Shown: positions 48,527-56,790 of the stretch, one piece after another | Layout: each line of letters begins with the position of its first letter | Position numbering within the stretch: the stretch's first letter is position 1 | Origin: Streptomyces vilmorinianum | Lineage (GTDB): Bacteria; Actinomycetota; Actinomycetes; Streptomycetales; Streptomycetaceae | Direction: 5' to 3' | Length of the DNA: 64,000 nucleotides | Assembly (NCBI RefSeq): GCF_005517195.1 | Contig: NZ_CP040244.1 | Coordinates: 2,250,001 to 2,314,000, forward strand | Notes under the pieces: model-generated | The model's database searches: none | Told to the model about the DNA's origin: nothing | Seen by the model: only the letters and a program-made list of their open reading frames with translations | Translations under genes and position numbers: made by a program

Positions 48527-49779
48527 CGGACCGCTACACGGTGATCTCGGCGGACTGCCACGCAGGCGCGGACCTGCTCGACTACAAGCCGTACCTGGAG
48601 AAGAAGCACCACGACGCCTTCGACGCCTGGGCCGCCGGGTACGTCAACCCCTACGAGGACCTGCTGGCCGACACCGCCGACCGGAACTGGAACTCGCGGC
48701 GCCGGCTGCGCGAGCTGGAGGCGGACGGGATCGTCGCGGAGGTCGTCTTCCCCAACACCATCCCGCCGTTCTTCCCCTCGGCCTCGCTGATGGCCCCGGC
48801 ACCGACGCGCGAGGAGTTCGAGCAGCGCTGGGCGGGACTGCGCGCGCACAACCGCTGGCTGGCCGACTTCTGCGCGGACGCGCCCGGCCGCAGGGCGGGC
48901 GTGGCGCAGATCCTCCTCAACGACGTCGACGAGGCGGTACGGGAGATCCGCCGTACCAAGGAGGCGGGTCTCACCGGCGGCATCCTGCTGCCCGGCGCCC
49001 CGCCCGGCAGCGGAATCCCGGAGCTGTACTCGCGGACGTACGACCCGATCTGGGCGGTCTGCGCGGAGCTGGACGTCCCGGTCAACCACCACGGCGGCTC
49101 CGCCTCGCCGCCGCTCGGCGACGAACCGGCGGCCCGCGCGGTCTTCATGGTGGAGACGACCTGGTTCTCGCACCGGGCGCTGTGGCACCTGGTGTTCGGC
49201 GGCGCCTTCCACCGCCACCCGGCCCTGAAGCTCGTCCTGACCGAACAGGGCTCGGGCTGGATCCCGGGGGTCATGGAGATGCTGGACTACTACCACGCGC
49301 GCCTGGTCGCCGCGGCCTCCCGCGCCTCCCGGGCTGCCGGGAGCGCCGCCACCGCCGCCACCGCCGAGTCCAAGTTCGGCGCGGGTCTCGCGCAGTCCAT
49401 GGGCAAGGGCCCCAGCGAGGTGTGGCGTGACAACTGCTTCGTCGGCGCGAGCTTCATGCGCCCGCACGAGGTGCCGCTGCGCGACCGGATCGGCCTCGAC
49501 AAGATCATGTGGGGCAGCGACTACCCGCACGACGAGGGCACGACGCCGTACTCCCGCGAAGGCCTCCGCATCGCCTACGCGGGGCTGCCGAGAGAGGAGG
49601 TCGCGGCGATGGCCGGCGGGAACGCGGCCCGCGTCTACGGCTTCGACCTGCCGTTCCTGGACTCCCTGGCGGCCGTGCACGGCCCCACCGTCGAGGAGAT
49701 CGCCGAGCCCCTGAAGGAGATCCCGGCCGCCGCCACCAGCCCCGCCTTCGCCCCGGGCGGGTCGGTCCGCGTCTGGTGA
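48523..49779 (+). CDS. Amidohydrolase family protein (ACMSD-like), second of two
   Basis: 418 residues, a diverged paralogue of the preceding protein (VISADCHAGADLLDYKPYLE, VPVNHHGGSASPP, KIMWGSDYPHDEGTTPYSRE). An Ala/Ser-rich insertion near residue 270 (AAASRASRAAGSAATAATAE) is species-specific in look. Two such proteins in a row suggest a hetero-oligomer or two successive ring or acyl cleavage steps. Last gene of the four-gene operon (ATGA overlap at the start). Confidence 0.9.
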   Translation: MTDRYTVISADCHAGADLLDYKPYLEKKHHDAFDAWAAGYVNPYEDLLADTADRNWNSRRRLRELEADGIVAEVVFPNTIPPFFPSASLMAPAPTREEFEQRWAGLRAHNRWLADFCADAPGRRAGVAQILLNDVDEAVREIRRTKEAGLTGGILLPGAPPGSGIPELYSRTYDPIWAVCAELDVPVNHHGGSASPPLGDEPAARAVFMVETTWFSHRALWHLVFGGAFHRHPALKLVLTEQGSGWIPGVMEMLDYYHARLVAAASRASRAAGSAATAATAESKFGAGLAQSMGKGPSEVWRDNCFVGASFMRPHEVPLRDRIGLDKIMWGSDYPHDEGTTPYSREGLRIAYAGLPREEVAAMAGGNAARVYGFDLPFLDSLAAVHGPTVEEIAEPLKEIPAAATSPAFAPGGSVRVW

Positions 49780-49804
49780 CGGACCGGGTGAGACCCTCCC
49801 GGTT

Positions 49805-50518
49805 GTGACTGATGCCCCTGTCCACGACGAAGCCCACGGCGGAGGTCTCGGCGTCCGTCTCAACTGGCTCCGGGCCGCGGTGCTCGGAGCCAACGACGGA
49901 ATCGTCTCCACCGCGGGCCTCGTCGTCGGCGTCGCCGGCGTGACCCGGTCCCAGGCCGCGCTCCTGACCGCGGGCCTTGCGGGCCTGCTCGCCGGCTCGA
50001 TGTCGATGGCGGCGGGGGAGTACGTCTCGGTCTCCACGCAGCGCGACTCGGAGAAGGCGGCCCTGGCGGTGGAGCGGCGCGAGCTGCGCGAGCAGCCGGA
50101 GGCGGAACTGGCCGAGCTGACCGGCCTGTTGTCGGACCGCGGCCTCTCCCCGGAGGTCGCCCGCGAGGCCGCCGAACAACTCACCGAGCGCGACGCGCTG
50201 CGCGCCCACGCGCGCGTGGAGCTGGGCATCGACCCCGACGCCCTCACCAACCCCTGGCACGCCGCCGGCGCCAGCTTCCTCGCCTTCACGGCCGGCGCCC
50301 TGCTGCCGCTCCTCGCGATGGTCCTCCCACCCGCGTCCGCCCGCCTCTGGGTCACGGTCGTCTCCGTCCTGTCCGCCCTCGCCGTCACCGGCTGGTGGAG
50401 CGCCCACCTGGGCGCGGCCCCACCGGCCCGAGCGGTGCTGCGCAACATGGGGGGCGGGGCGGTGGCGATGGCGGTGACGTACGGGGCGGGGTCCCTGCTG
50501 GGGGCGGCGGGGGTCTAG
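49805..50518 (+). CDS. VIT1/CCC1 family transporter
   Basis: 237 residues. A Fe/Mn exporter-like membrane protein with five predicted helices. The family signature is present: LRAAVLGANDGIVSTAGLVVG, then SMSMAAGEYVSVSTQRDSEK, the cytoplasmic metal-binding helical domain rich in Glu (ELREQPEAELAELTGLLSD), and the C-terminal helix pair (FLAFTAGALLPLLAMVLP). It likely moves ferrous iron or manganese out of the cytoplasm. The GTG at 49805 gives the conserved start; no strong ribosome site is seen, so translation may be weak or leaderless. Confidence 0.9.
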   Translation: MTDAPVHDEAHGGGLGVRLNWLRAAVLGANDGIVSTAGLVVGVAGVTRSQAALLTAGLAGLLAGSMSMAAGEYVSVSTQRDSEKAALAVERRELREQPEAELAELTGLLSDRGLSPEVAREAAEQLTERDALRAHARVELGIDPDALTNPWHAAGASFLAFTAGALLPLLAMVLPPASARLWVTVVSVLSALAVTGWWSAHLGAAPPARAVLRNMGGGAVAMAVTYGAGSLLGAAGV

Positions 50519-50534
50519 GGGTTGTCTCGGCGAC

Positions 50535-53500
50535 TCACCGGATCACGAGTTGCTCAGGCCGAAAGAGGTCCGCGCCCACCACGGGCGTGTGGTTGCTCTC
50601 CAACTCGATCGTGAGACCCGGGAGGTCTGCCAGAGGGGACAGGTCGAGAGGCTCCGGGGAGGAGCACTCCGCCAGCATCAGCCGGGTGAGTACGGGCAGG
50701 TCCTTCAACGGCTCCAACGTGCCGTCGATGCGCGAGCGCCTGATCTCCAGCTCCTGAAGGCCGGCGAGCCCACTGACACTGCCGAGTGAGAGGGCGGCCT
50801 GGCCGTTCACCTGAAGGTCCCGCAGCGCGGTCATCGAGCGCAGCCGCTCCAGGTAGGCGCCCTGCCGGTCGCCGGACACGGTGAGGCATTCCAGCTCTGG
50901 CCATCTCTCGATGCCGTCGAGTCCGAACCTGCGCGTTCTCTTGTACAGACCGAAATGGGTGATGCCGGTCCCCAACGGGAGCTCTCCGACGGTGTCGAAG
51001 GGCAGAGGGCAGTCGAGGTTCACATGGGTGAGACCCGCCATACGGGCGAGGGGAGCCAATGTCGCCCGGGGGTTCTTGTCGTAGAGGAAGAACCGCTTGA
51101 GGTCCAGGTCGAGGAGAGGCGTCAGATCCGTGATGCCGCCGCAGCTGTCCAACCCGAGCATGGAGAGCGACGTGAGCCGGGTGACAGTGGTGAGGTCGGT
51201 CAGGGCGGAGTTGGCGGATACGTAGAGCCAACTGAGGCGGGTCAGTGTCCGGAGGGGACCCGGGAGCACGTGGTTTCCGTGGAGATGGAGCCAGCGAGTG
51301 TGCGGCAGCCGGCCCAGTGCCTCGAACTGCTCGTCAGAGCGCACGCGGAGGTAGACGTACGGCAAGGGGGTGTCCCGCAGGACGATGTCGGCGTACTCGT
51401 CGGTCCTGAACGCCCCCCAGGCCCGGGACAGCGCGTCGCCCACGAGCCGGCGCTCGTCGCCACGCCAGCGGGCCAGATACGCGAGCGCTCCGTCCCCGCC
51501 GATCAGTTCCGCGGTCTTGATCGATGCGACGGCCGGAGCTTCCTGCTGGAGCTCAGGCCCCGGAAGAAGTTCGAGCGCCAGTTCGCCCACCTTGGCCAGT
51601 TCGGCCGCCTGCTCCGGGGAGCGCGGCGGGACCAGCTCCGCCGTGCGGGCGCGGACATCGTCCCGTACCACCGGGTCCAGCTCCGGCGCCTGCTCCAGGC
51701 ACGCCGCCGCCAGCAGCACCAGCCGGTGCCGCAGCTTCGGTGCCCGGTCCGCGCGGCGCAGCAGGTGCCTCAGGAGCCGCGCCCGTTCCTCCACGCGCGC
51801 GTGGCCCACCGCCATCTGGACGACGTCGTCCCAGGTGTCGTCGTGCGCGTTCCTCACCAGGACGCCGAAGTCCCGCGCCTCCACCGCCGCCTTCGCGCCC
51901 AGGTAGTCGAGGAACGTCCGGTGGACGAAGTCCACCGTCCCGGGGGCCGGTTCGCGCAGCAGGCCGCTGCGGATGAGCAGATGCGCGAAGACCTGCCGCG
52001 CCGTCCCCCGCACCTGCGGCATCGCGGTCAGCCACTCCGCGACCATCTCCTCCGCCTCGGCGCGGTCGGCCTGGACCTGCCCGTTGCGGATCAGCCAGTA
52101 CGCCAGCCTCTGCAGCAGCGCCGTCTGCTCCTCGCGCGTGAGGTCGACGCCCTCGACCCCGCAGATATCCCGCTCCGTGTCCCGCCGCACCAGCAGCATG
52201 TCGAGCGCCGCGTCGTACAGCTCCTTGCGCGCCCTGGGGAGCTGCATCCGCCGGTCGCGGTTGAGGGCGCAGAGCAGCGCGCACATCAGCGGGTTGGTCG
52301 CGAGCCGCCCCAGGTCGCGGCGGGTGTTCACCGCCTGGCGCAGGGTCTTCTCGTAGGTGTCGAGCACCTCGTCGGCGGGGTCCTCGGCGCGGGCCGCCTC
52401 GTGCCAGTGGGCGATGAAGGCGCGGATGCCGTCCCGGTCCATGGGCAGCAGCGAGTGGGCCGTGAAGCCCTGCCGGGCCAGCCATTCCTCCGGGACCGCC
52501 GACGGCCGCGTCGTCACCACGTACCGGCCCGCCGGGAAGGCCGCGATCAGGTGCTTCAGCCAGGTCTCCGTCCGCTGCCGGAGCCGTACCGGAACCTCGT
52601 CCACGCCGTCCACCAGGACCAGGGCCCGGCCGCCGGAGAGCAGCTGTTCCGTCCAGCCCGGCGGCGGTGTGAGCGGAACCCCGGTCGCCCTCAGGAACTC
52701 CTCCGGCGTCGGCAGCGCGTCCGCCGAGGTGAAGGCGCGCAGGCGCAGGACGAACGGCACACACCGGTTCCAGTCGGCGAGCTCGCCGGTGAAGGACCGC
52801 CGGGCCGCGTTCAGGGCGAGCCACTGCACCAGCGTGCTCTTGCCCGAGCCGGCCGGGCCCCGCAGCAGCAGCCGGTCCGAGGTCGTGAGCGCCGTCTCGG
52901 CGGTCACGGTCGCCGGTCCCGCGTGCGGGAGGCCATGGGCGGCGGCCTCCCGATCCCCGCTCACCGCCAGACTGATGTACGCCGTGTCCAGCGGCCACTC
53001 CCGCGCCGACCGCCCCAGCGTCAGCCCGAACAGCTCGACCCGCCCGTGCGTCGCCGCCACGAACCGCGCGTACCGCTCCTCGAAGGCCAGCGCCTCCGCC
53101 TCCGGCCGGGGGCGGCCGGCCGCCAGGGTCTCCACCGCGTCCCGGGTCCGTCCGGCCACGCGCGCGTGCTCCACCGCCGCCCGCGCCGCGAACGAGGGCT
53201 CCGCCGTCAGCTGCTCGACGACGTGCGCGCAGCACAGGCCGAGCAGGTCGTCGTAGAGATCCAGCGTCCGGTCGGCGAGGGCCGCGTCCGGCGCGCGCAG
53301 CTCGTCCCGCAGCCGCTCCGGGGCGAGGTCCACCGCGAAGAGCCGCGCCGCGTCGATCGGACCCGCCGCCAGCGCCGCCGCGAACGTGTCCCGTACGCCG
53401 TCGACCGCCGCCAGGCGCTCGTTCTGCGCCAGGGAGGCGTACCGCTCCGACGTCAGCCGTGAGCCCAGCACCTTCGCCAGACGGTCGGGGCTCGCCGGCC

Positions 53501-53624
53501 GGGGGAGCGGGCGTACGGGGGCGGGTACGAGCCCGGCTCCCTTCCGCGGAGCCACCGCGGTCCGCACGACCGCGCCCAGCACCGTCCCCGCCAGTCGCAG
53601 CAGCGCAACATCCAGACCCTGCAA
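50535..53624 (-). CDS. NACHT NTPase with leucine-rich repeats (bacterial NLR)
   Basis: 1029 residues. Residues 1-230 are a helical N-terminal domain of the type found in Streptomyces NACHT proteins. The NACHT NTPase follows: Walker A GPAGSGKST (256-264), Walker B ALVLVDGVDE (334-343), then VVTTRPSAVPEEW and LATNPLMCALLCAL in the helical lid region. From about 770 to the end there are leucine-rich repeats (LTRLSWLYVSANSALTDL, LTSLSMLGLDSCGGITDL and others). This order is that of animal NLRs and of bacterial NLR-related antiphage proteins. The TTG at 53624 has GGGGGAGG 7 bp upstream. No effector gene adjoins it, so any effector must be the N-terminal domain. Confidence 0.88.
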   Translation of the reverse strand: MQGLDVALLRLAGTVLGAVVRTAVAPRKGAGLVPAPVRPLPRPASPDRLAKVLGSRLTSERYASLAQNERLAAVDGVRDTFAAALAAGPIDAARLFAVDLAPERLRDELRAPDAALADRTLDLYDDLLGLCCAHVVEQLTAEPSFAARAAVEHARVAGRTRDAVETLAAGRPRPEAEALAFEERYARFVAATHGRVELFGLTLGRSAREWPLDTAYISLAVSGDREAAAHGLPHAGPATVTAETALTTSDRLLLRGPAGSGKSTLVQWLALNAARRSFTGELADWNRCVPFVLRLRAFTSADALPTPEEFLRATGVPLTPPPGWTEQLLSGGRALVLVDGVDEVPVRLRQRTETWLKHLIAAFPAGRYVVTTRPSAVPEEWLARQGFTAHSLLPMDRDGIRAFIAHWHEAARAEDPADEVLDTYEKTLRQAVNTRRDLGRLATNPLMCALLCALNRDRRMQLPRARKELYDAALDMLLVRRDTERDICGVEGVDLTREEQTALLQRLAYWLIRNGQVQADRAEAEEMVAEWLTAMPQVRGTARQVFAHLLIRSGLLREPAPGTVDFVHRTFLDYLGAKAAVEARDFGVLVRNAHDDTWDDVVQMAVGHARVEERARLLRHLLRRADRAPKLRHRLVLLAAACLEQAPELDPVVRDDVRARTAELVPPRSPEQAAELAKVGELALELLPGPELQQEAPAVASIKTAELIGGDGALAYLARWRGDERRLVGDALSRAWGAFRTDEYADIVLRDTPLPYVYLRVRSDEQFEALGRLPHTRWLHLHGNHVLPGPLRTLTRLSWLYVSANSALTDLTTVTRLTSLSMLGLDSCGGITDLTPLLDLDLKRFFLYDKNPRATLAPLARMAGLTHVNLDCPLPFDTVGELPLGTGITHFGLYKRTRRFGLDGIERWPELECLTVSGDRQGAYLERLRSMTALRDLQVNGQAALSLGSVSGLAGLQELEIRRSRIDGTLEPLKDLPVLTRLMLAECSSPEPLDLSPLADLPGLTIELESNHTPVVGADLFRPEQLVIR

Positions 53625-53720
53625 CGGAGTTCCTCCCCCAGTGAGCGCCGTCACGGCGATCGTACGCCGCCCGCCCTTGTCGGAAGGTGCCAAAGCTTGC
53701 TGACAAGCCGTCTCGCATAC

Positions 53721-53733
53721 TTGTTGGTAACAA
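53721..53733. promoter_or_regulatory. Palindrome in the NLR/desaturase divergent promoter
   Basis: TTGTTGGTAACAA, arms of five around GGT, in the 150-bp gap between the divergent NLR and sterol-desaturase-like genes. The gap is AT-richer than its surroundings. A regulator site is possible. Confidence 0.4.
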
Positions 53734-53761
53734 CGTCTAGCCGCGCCCCGACCTCCGCCTC

Positions 53762-53767
53762 TACCGT
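53762..53767 (+). promoter_or_regulatory. Leaderless -10 element of the desaturase-like gene
   Basis: TACCGT, seven bases, then ATG at 53775. The same hexamer and spacing (six) occur before the SURF1 GTG. There is no ribosome site. Confidence 0.55.
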
Positions 53768-53774
53768 CATCGGC

Positions 53775-54689
53775 ATGCCGAACCTGCCCGATGTCGTGCT
53801 CTGGTCCATACCGGCTTTCGTCCTGCTCACCGTCCTGGAGATGGTCAGCTACCGGCTCCATCCCGACGAGGACGCCGCCGGGTACGAGGCCAAGGACGCC
53901 GCCACCAGCCTCGGCATGGGGATCGGCAGTCTCGCCTTCGACTTCCTCTGGAAGATCCCGGTCGTCGCGATCTACACCGCGGTCTACGAGCTGACCCCGC
54001 TCCGCGTCCCCGTCCTGTGGTGGACGATCCCGCTGATGCTGCTCGCCCAGGACTTCTTCTACTACTGGCAGCACCGCGGGCACCACGTCATCCGCATCCT
54101 GTGGGCCTGCCACGTCGTCCACCACAGCAGCCGGAAGTTCAACCTCACCACCGCCCTGCGCCAGCCCTGGACCAGCCTCACCTCCTGGCCGTTCTACCTG
54201 CCGATGATCGCCCTCGGCGTGCACCCGGCCGCCGTCGCGTTCTGCTACTCGATCAACCTCGTGTACCAGTTCTGGATCCACACCGAGCGCATCGACAAGC
54301 TGCCCCGCCCCTTCGAGTACGTCCTCAACACGCCCTCCCACCACCGCGTCCACCACGCCTCCCAGGGCGGTTACCTGGACCGGAACTTCGGCGGGATCCT
54401 GATCGTCTGGGACCGGATGTTCGGGTCCTGGGTCGGGGAGACCGACAAGCCCGTCTTCGGACTCACCAAGAACATCGCCACCTACAACCCGCTGCGCGTC
54501 GCCACCCACGAGTACGTGGCCATCGCCCGTGACCTGCGGGCCGCCACGAGCTGGCGCGAGCGCGCAGGGCGGGTCTTCAGGGGGCCGGGCTGGCAGCCGG
54601 GCCCTGATCCGCGGAAGAACCCCGACACCGGTCCCGACACCGAACCCGGTACCGCCACCGGTCCCGCCGCGCCGGAGCCCGCCGCGTGA
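53775..54689 (+). CDS. Sterol desaturase/fatty acid hydroxylase superfamily protein
   Basis: 304 residues, about four to five membrane helices. A di-iron membrane hydroxylase: the histidine boxes are H100/H103/H104 (WQHRGHH), H113/H116/H117 (CHVVHH), H169, and H189/H190/H193/H194 (SHHRVHH). Relatives include C-4 sterol methyl oxidases and alkylglycerol monooxygenase. The C-terminal 45 residues are a Pro/Thr-rich tail. It overlaps the lysoplasmalogenase gene by 4 bp (GTGA), suggesting one ether-lipid pathway (inference). Confidence 0.9.
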   Translation: MPNLPDVVLWSIPAFVLLTVLEMVSYRLHPDEDAAGYEAKDAATSLGMGIGSLAFDFLWKIPVVAIYTAVYELTPLRVPVLWWTIPLMLLAQDFFYYWQHRGHHVIRILWACHVVHHSSRKFNLTTALRQPWTSLTSWPFYLPMIALGVHPAAVAFCYSINLVYQFWIHTERIDKLPRPFEYVLNTPSHHRVHHASQGGYLDRNFGGILIVWDRMFGSWVGETDKPVFGLTKNIATYNPLRVATHEYVAIARDLRAATSWRERAGRVFRGPGWQPGPDPRKNPDTGPDTEPGTATGPAAPEPAA

Positions 54690-55393
54690 GCGCGCGCACC
54701 GAGGGCGTCGCCGCCCCGGCCGACGCCACCGCGCCCCGTACGCTCTCGCGCGCGCTCCTCGCCGCCTTCGCGCTCGCCTCCGCCGTCGACCTGATCTCCC
54801 TCCTCGCCGGCGCCGAGCTCGGCCACCAGATCGCCAAGCCGCTGCTGATGCCGCTGCTCGCCGCGTACGCCGCCACCTGCTCCGCGCCCCGGACGCTGAT
54901 CGCCGCCCTGCTCTTCGGCTGGGGCGGGGACGTCTTCCTGCTCTCCGACGCCGACTGGGCGTTCCTCGTCGGCATGGGCTCCTTCGCCGCCGGACACGTC
55001 TGCTACCTGGTGCTCTTCGGCCGCAGGCGTACGCGGGTCCTCCTCGGGCTCGCGTACGGTGTCGCGCTCGTCGGCACCGTCGCCGCGCTCTGGGGCGACC
55101 TGCCCGCCGAGCTGCGCCTCCCCGTCGCCGGGTACTCGCTGCTGCTGACCGCCATGGCCTACCGGGCAAGCTCCCTCGGGCTCCTGGCCGGCCTCGGCGG
55201 CGCGCTGTTCCTGCTCTCCGACACGCTCATCGCGACCGGGGTCGCCCACTGGCCCCAGCTGCCCGCCCCCGATTTCTGGGTCATGCTGACCTACATCGCC
55301 GCCCAGTACCTTCTGGCCCTCGGCGTCCTGAGAGCGATGCACGGCGAACGTCGTACGAGCGACCGACTGACGGCAAGCACCGTCACGCCGTGA
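54686..55393 (+). CDS. YhhN family lysoplasmalogenase
   Basis: 235 residues, about seven to eight membrane helices. A TMEM86/YhhN-type protein; characterised members cleave the vinyl-ether bond of lysoplasmalogen. The family motifs IAKPLLMPLLAAYA, FGWGGDVFLLSD and LSDTLIA are present, with the acidic residues expected of the active site. It starts by a GTGA overlap behind the desaturase-like gene and ends with an 11-bp overlap onto the convergent CoA-transferase gene. Confidence 0.9.
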   Translation: MSARTEGVAAPADATAPRTLSRALLAAFALASAVDLISLLAGAELGHQIAKPLLMPLLAAYAATCSAPRTLIAALLFGWGGDVFLLSDADWAFLVGMGSFAAGHVCYLVLFGRRRTRVLLGLAYGVALVGTVAALWGDLPAELRLPVAGYSLLLTAMAYRASSLGLLAGLGGALFLLSDTLIATGVAHWPQLPAPDFWVMLTYIAAQYLLALGVLRAMHGERRTSDRLTASTVTP

Positions 55394-56684
55394 GCCACGC
55401 GGGGTCGTCCCCGCCCTGCAGGCCCGGCGGGCGCGACCAGCCCGTCGGGCCTCCCTCGTACGAGACCGGCGACAGCGCGTGCCGCAGCCGCCCCAACGGG
55501 CCGTCCGTCTCGGTCAGATACCGCTCCGGCGCGTAGCGGGGGAGCGTGTGCGTCAGCCAGTGCCCCGTCTGCGCCAGCGCCAGGCGTACGAGACGGGTGC
55601 CGCCGTCCCGGTCCTGCTCGGTCAGGGAGCGCAGCACGGCCGCCGCCAGCAGATAGCCCGTGCCGTGGTCCAGGGCCTGCGCCGGCAGTACGCCCGGCTT
55701 CTCCTCGGAACCCTCGGTCACGGCGATGCCGGTCGCCGCCTGCACCAGGCTGTCGAAGCCGCGCCGCTCGCCCCAGGGGCCGTGGTCGCCCCATGCCGAG
55801 AGCCGCGCGATCACCAGACCGGGCCGGTGGAGGCCGAAGCGGTCAAGCGCGCCGGGGCGGTAGCTGGTGACCAGCACGTCGGCCGCGTCCACCAGCTCGT
55901 CGAACGTGCGACGGTCCGAAGGGCGGTCCAGATCGAGCGCGGCCGTCCGCTTGCCGATGTCCGTGTCCGCGTGCTGGTCGGGCAGTTCGGGGTTCCCGGG
56001 CGGATCGATGCGCAGCACGTCCGCCCCGAGCAGCGCGAGCGTCCGGGTCGCGACCGGACCCGCGATGACCCGGGTGAGGTCGAGCACCCGCAGCGGACCC
56101 GAACGCCGTCTCGGGGGCGCCTCGTCCAGCCGCTCGCGCGTCAGCAGCGGCCGCTTCGCCACCTCCCGGCCGTGCTCGGACGCCGCCCACCGCTCCGGCG
56201 TGCGTACGGCGACGGCCAGGCCCCCCGCCGCGTACACGGCCGTCTCCAGCTCCTCGGCGCCCCGCTGCCCGATCGCCGCCCTGACGGCCTCAGGCGACTC
56301 CTCCCGCACCTCCAGCGCGCGCAGCAGCGCCGCCCGGTGGTGCGGGTAGTTGGCGTGGGTACGGATCCAGCCGTCGGCGGCGCGGAAGAAGCCGGACAGC
56401 GGCGCGAACGTCACCGGCGCCCGCCCGTCCACACGGAGGTGACGCTCGCTCACGAAGGCCGTGGCGACCGCCCCGTCGTCCACCCGGACCCGTCCCGGCA
56501 GCCTCTCCCGCTCCACCGCGGCGAGCCCGGCGACCGCGACCGTCGCCCGCGCCAGGTCCATCACCGGCAGCCGGGCGGACAGCAGCCCGGAGGGCCCGCC
56601 GTAGGAAACCCGGTCGACCAGGGCGGGATCGCCGTCCAGAACCGCCCACAACTGCTCTGTGGCACTGCGCACGTCGGTGTCCAT
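55383..56684 (-). CDS. CaiB/BaiF family CoA-transferase
   Basis: 433 residues, a class III CoA-transferase-like protein. The second half shows the family core: LRVLDLTRVIAGPVATRTLA, LLGADVLRIDPPGNPELP, KRTAALDLDRPSDRRTFDEL and LVTSYRPGALDRFGL; the usual catalytic Asp position is in this block. The first 200 residues are a diverged half. The acyl substrate is unknown. The ATG at 56684 lies among several candidate starts. It is convergent with the lysoplasmalogenase gene. Confidence 0.88.
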   Translation of the reverse strand: MDTDVRSATEQLWAVLDGDPALVDRVSYGGPSGLLSARLPVMDLARATVAVAGLAAVERERLPGRVRVDDGAVATAFVSERHLRVDGRAPVTFAPLSGFFRAADGWIRTHANYPHHRAALLRALEVREESPEAVRAAIGQRGAEELETAVYAAGGLAVAVRTPERWAASEHGREVAKRPLLTRERLDEAPPRRRSGPLRVLDLTRVIAGPVATRTLALLGADVLRIDPPGNPELPDQHADTDIGKRTAALDLDRPSDRRTFDELVDAADVLVTSYRPGALDRFGLHRPGLVIARLSAWGDHGPWGERRGFDSLVQAATGIAVTEGSEEKPGVLPAQALDHGTGYLLAAAVLRSLTEQDRDGGTRLVRLALAQTGHWLTHTLPRYAPERYLTETDGPLGRLRHALSPVSYEGGPTGWSRPPGLQGGDDPAWLTA

Positions 56685-56714
56685 GCACGCATGATGGCAC
56701 TCGGTGCCATGCGA

Positions 56715-56750
56715 AAGGGCCCTGGTGTGGCGCACCCCACCAGGGCCCTT
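56715..56750 (-). terminator. Hairpin terminator of the subtilase gene
   Basis: 13-bp stem AAGGGCCCTGGTG (56715-56727) with CACCAGGGCCCTT (56738-56750), 41 bp after the stop of the protease at 56791. Confidence 0.8.
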
Positions 56751-56790
56751 CCTCTCACCGTTCTACGGCCTTACGCACGCACACACACGC

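Noticed and set aside
53625..55169. N-terminal 500-codon extension of the NACHT frame
   Set aside because: It runs opposite the desaturase and lysoplasmalogenase genes, has low-complexity composition, and a good ribosome site plus TTG at 53624 gives the conserved N-terminus.
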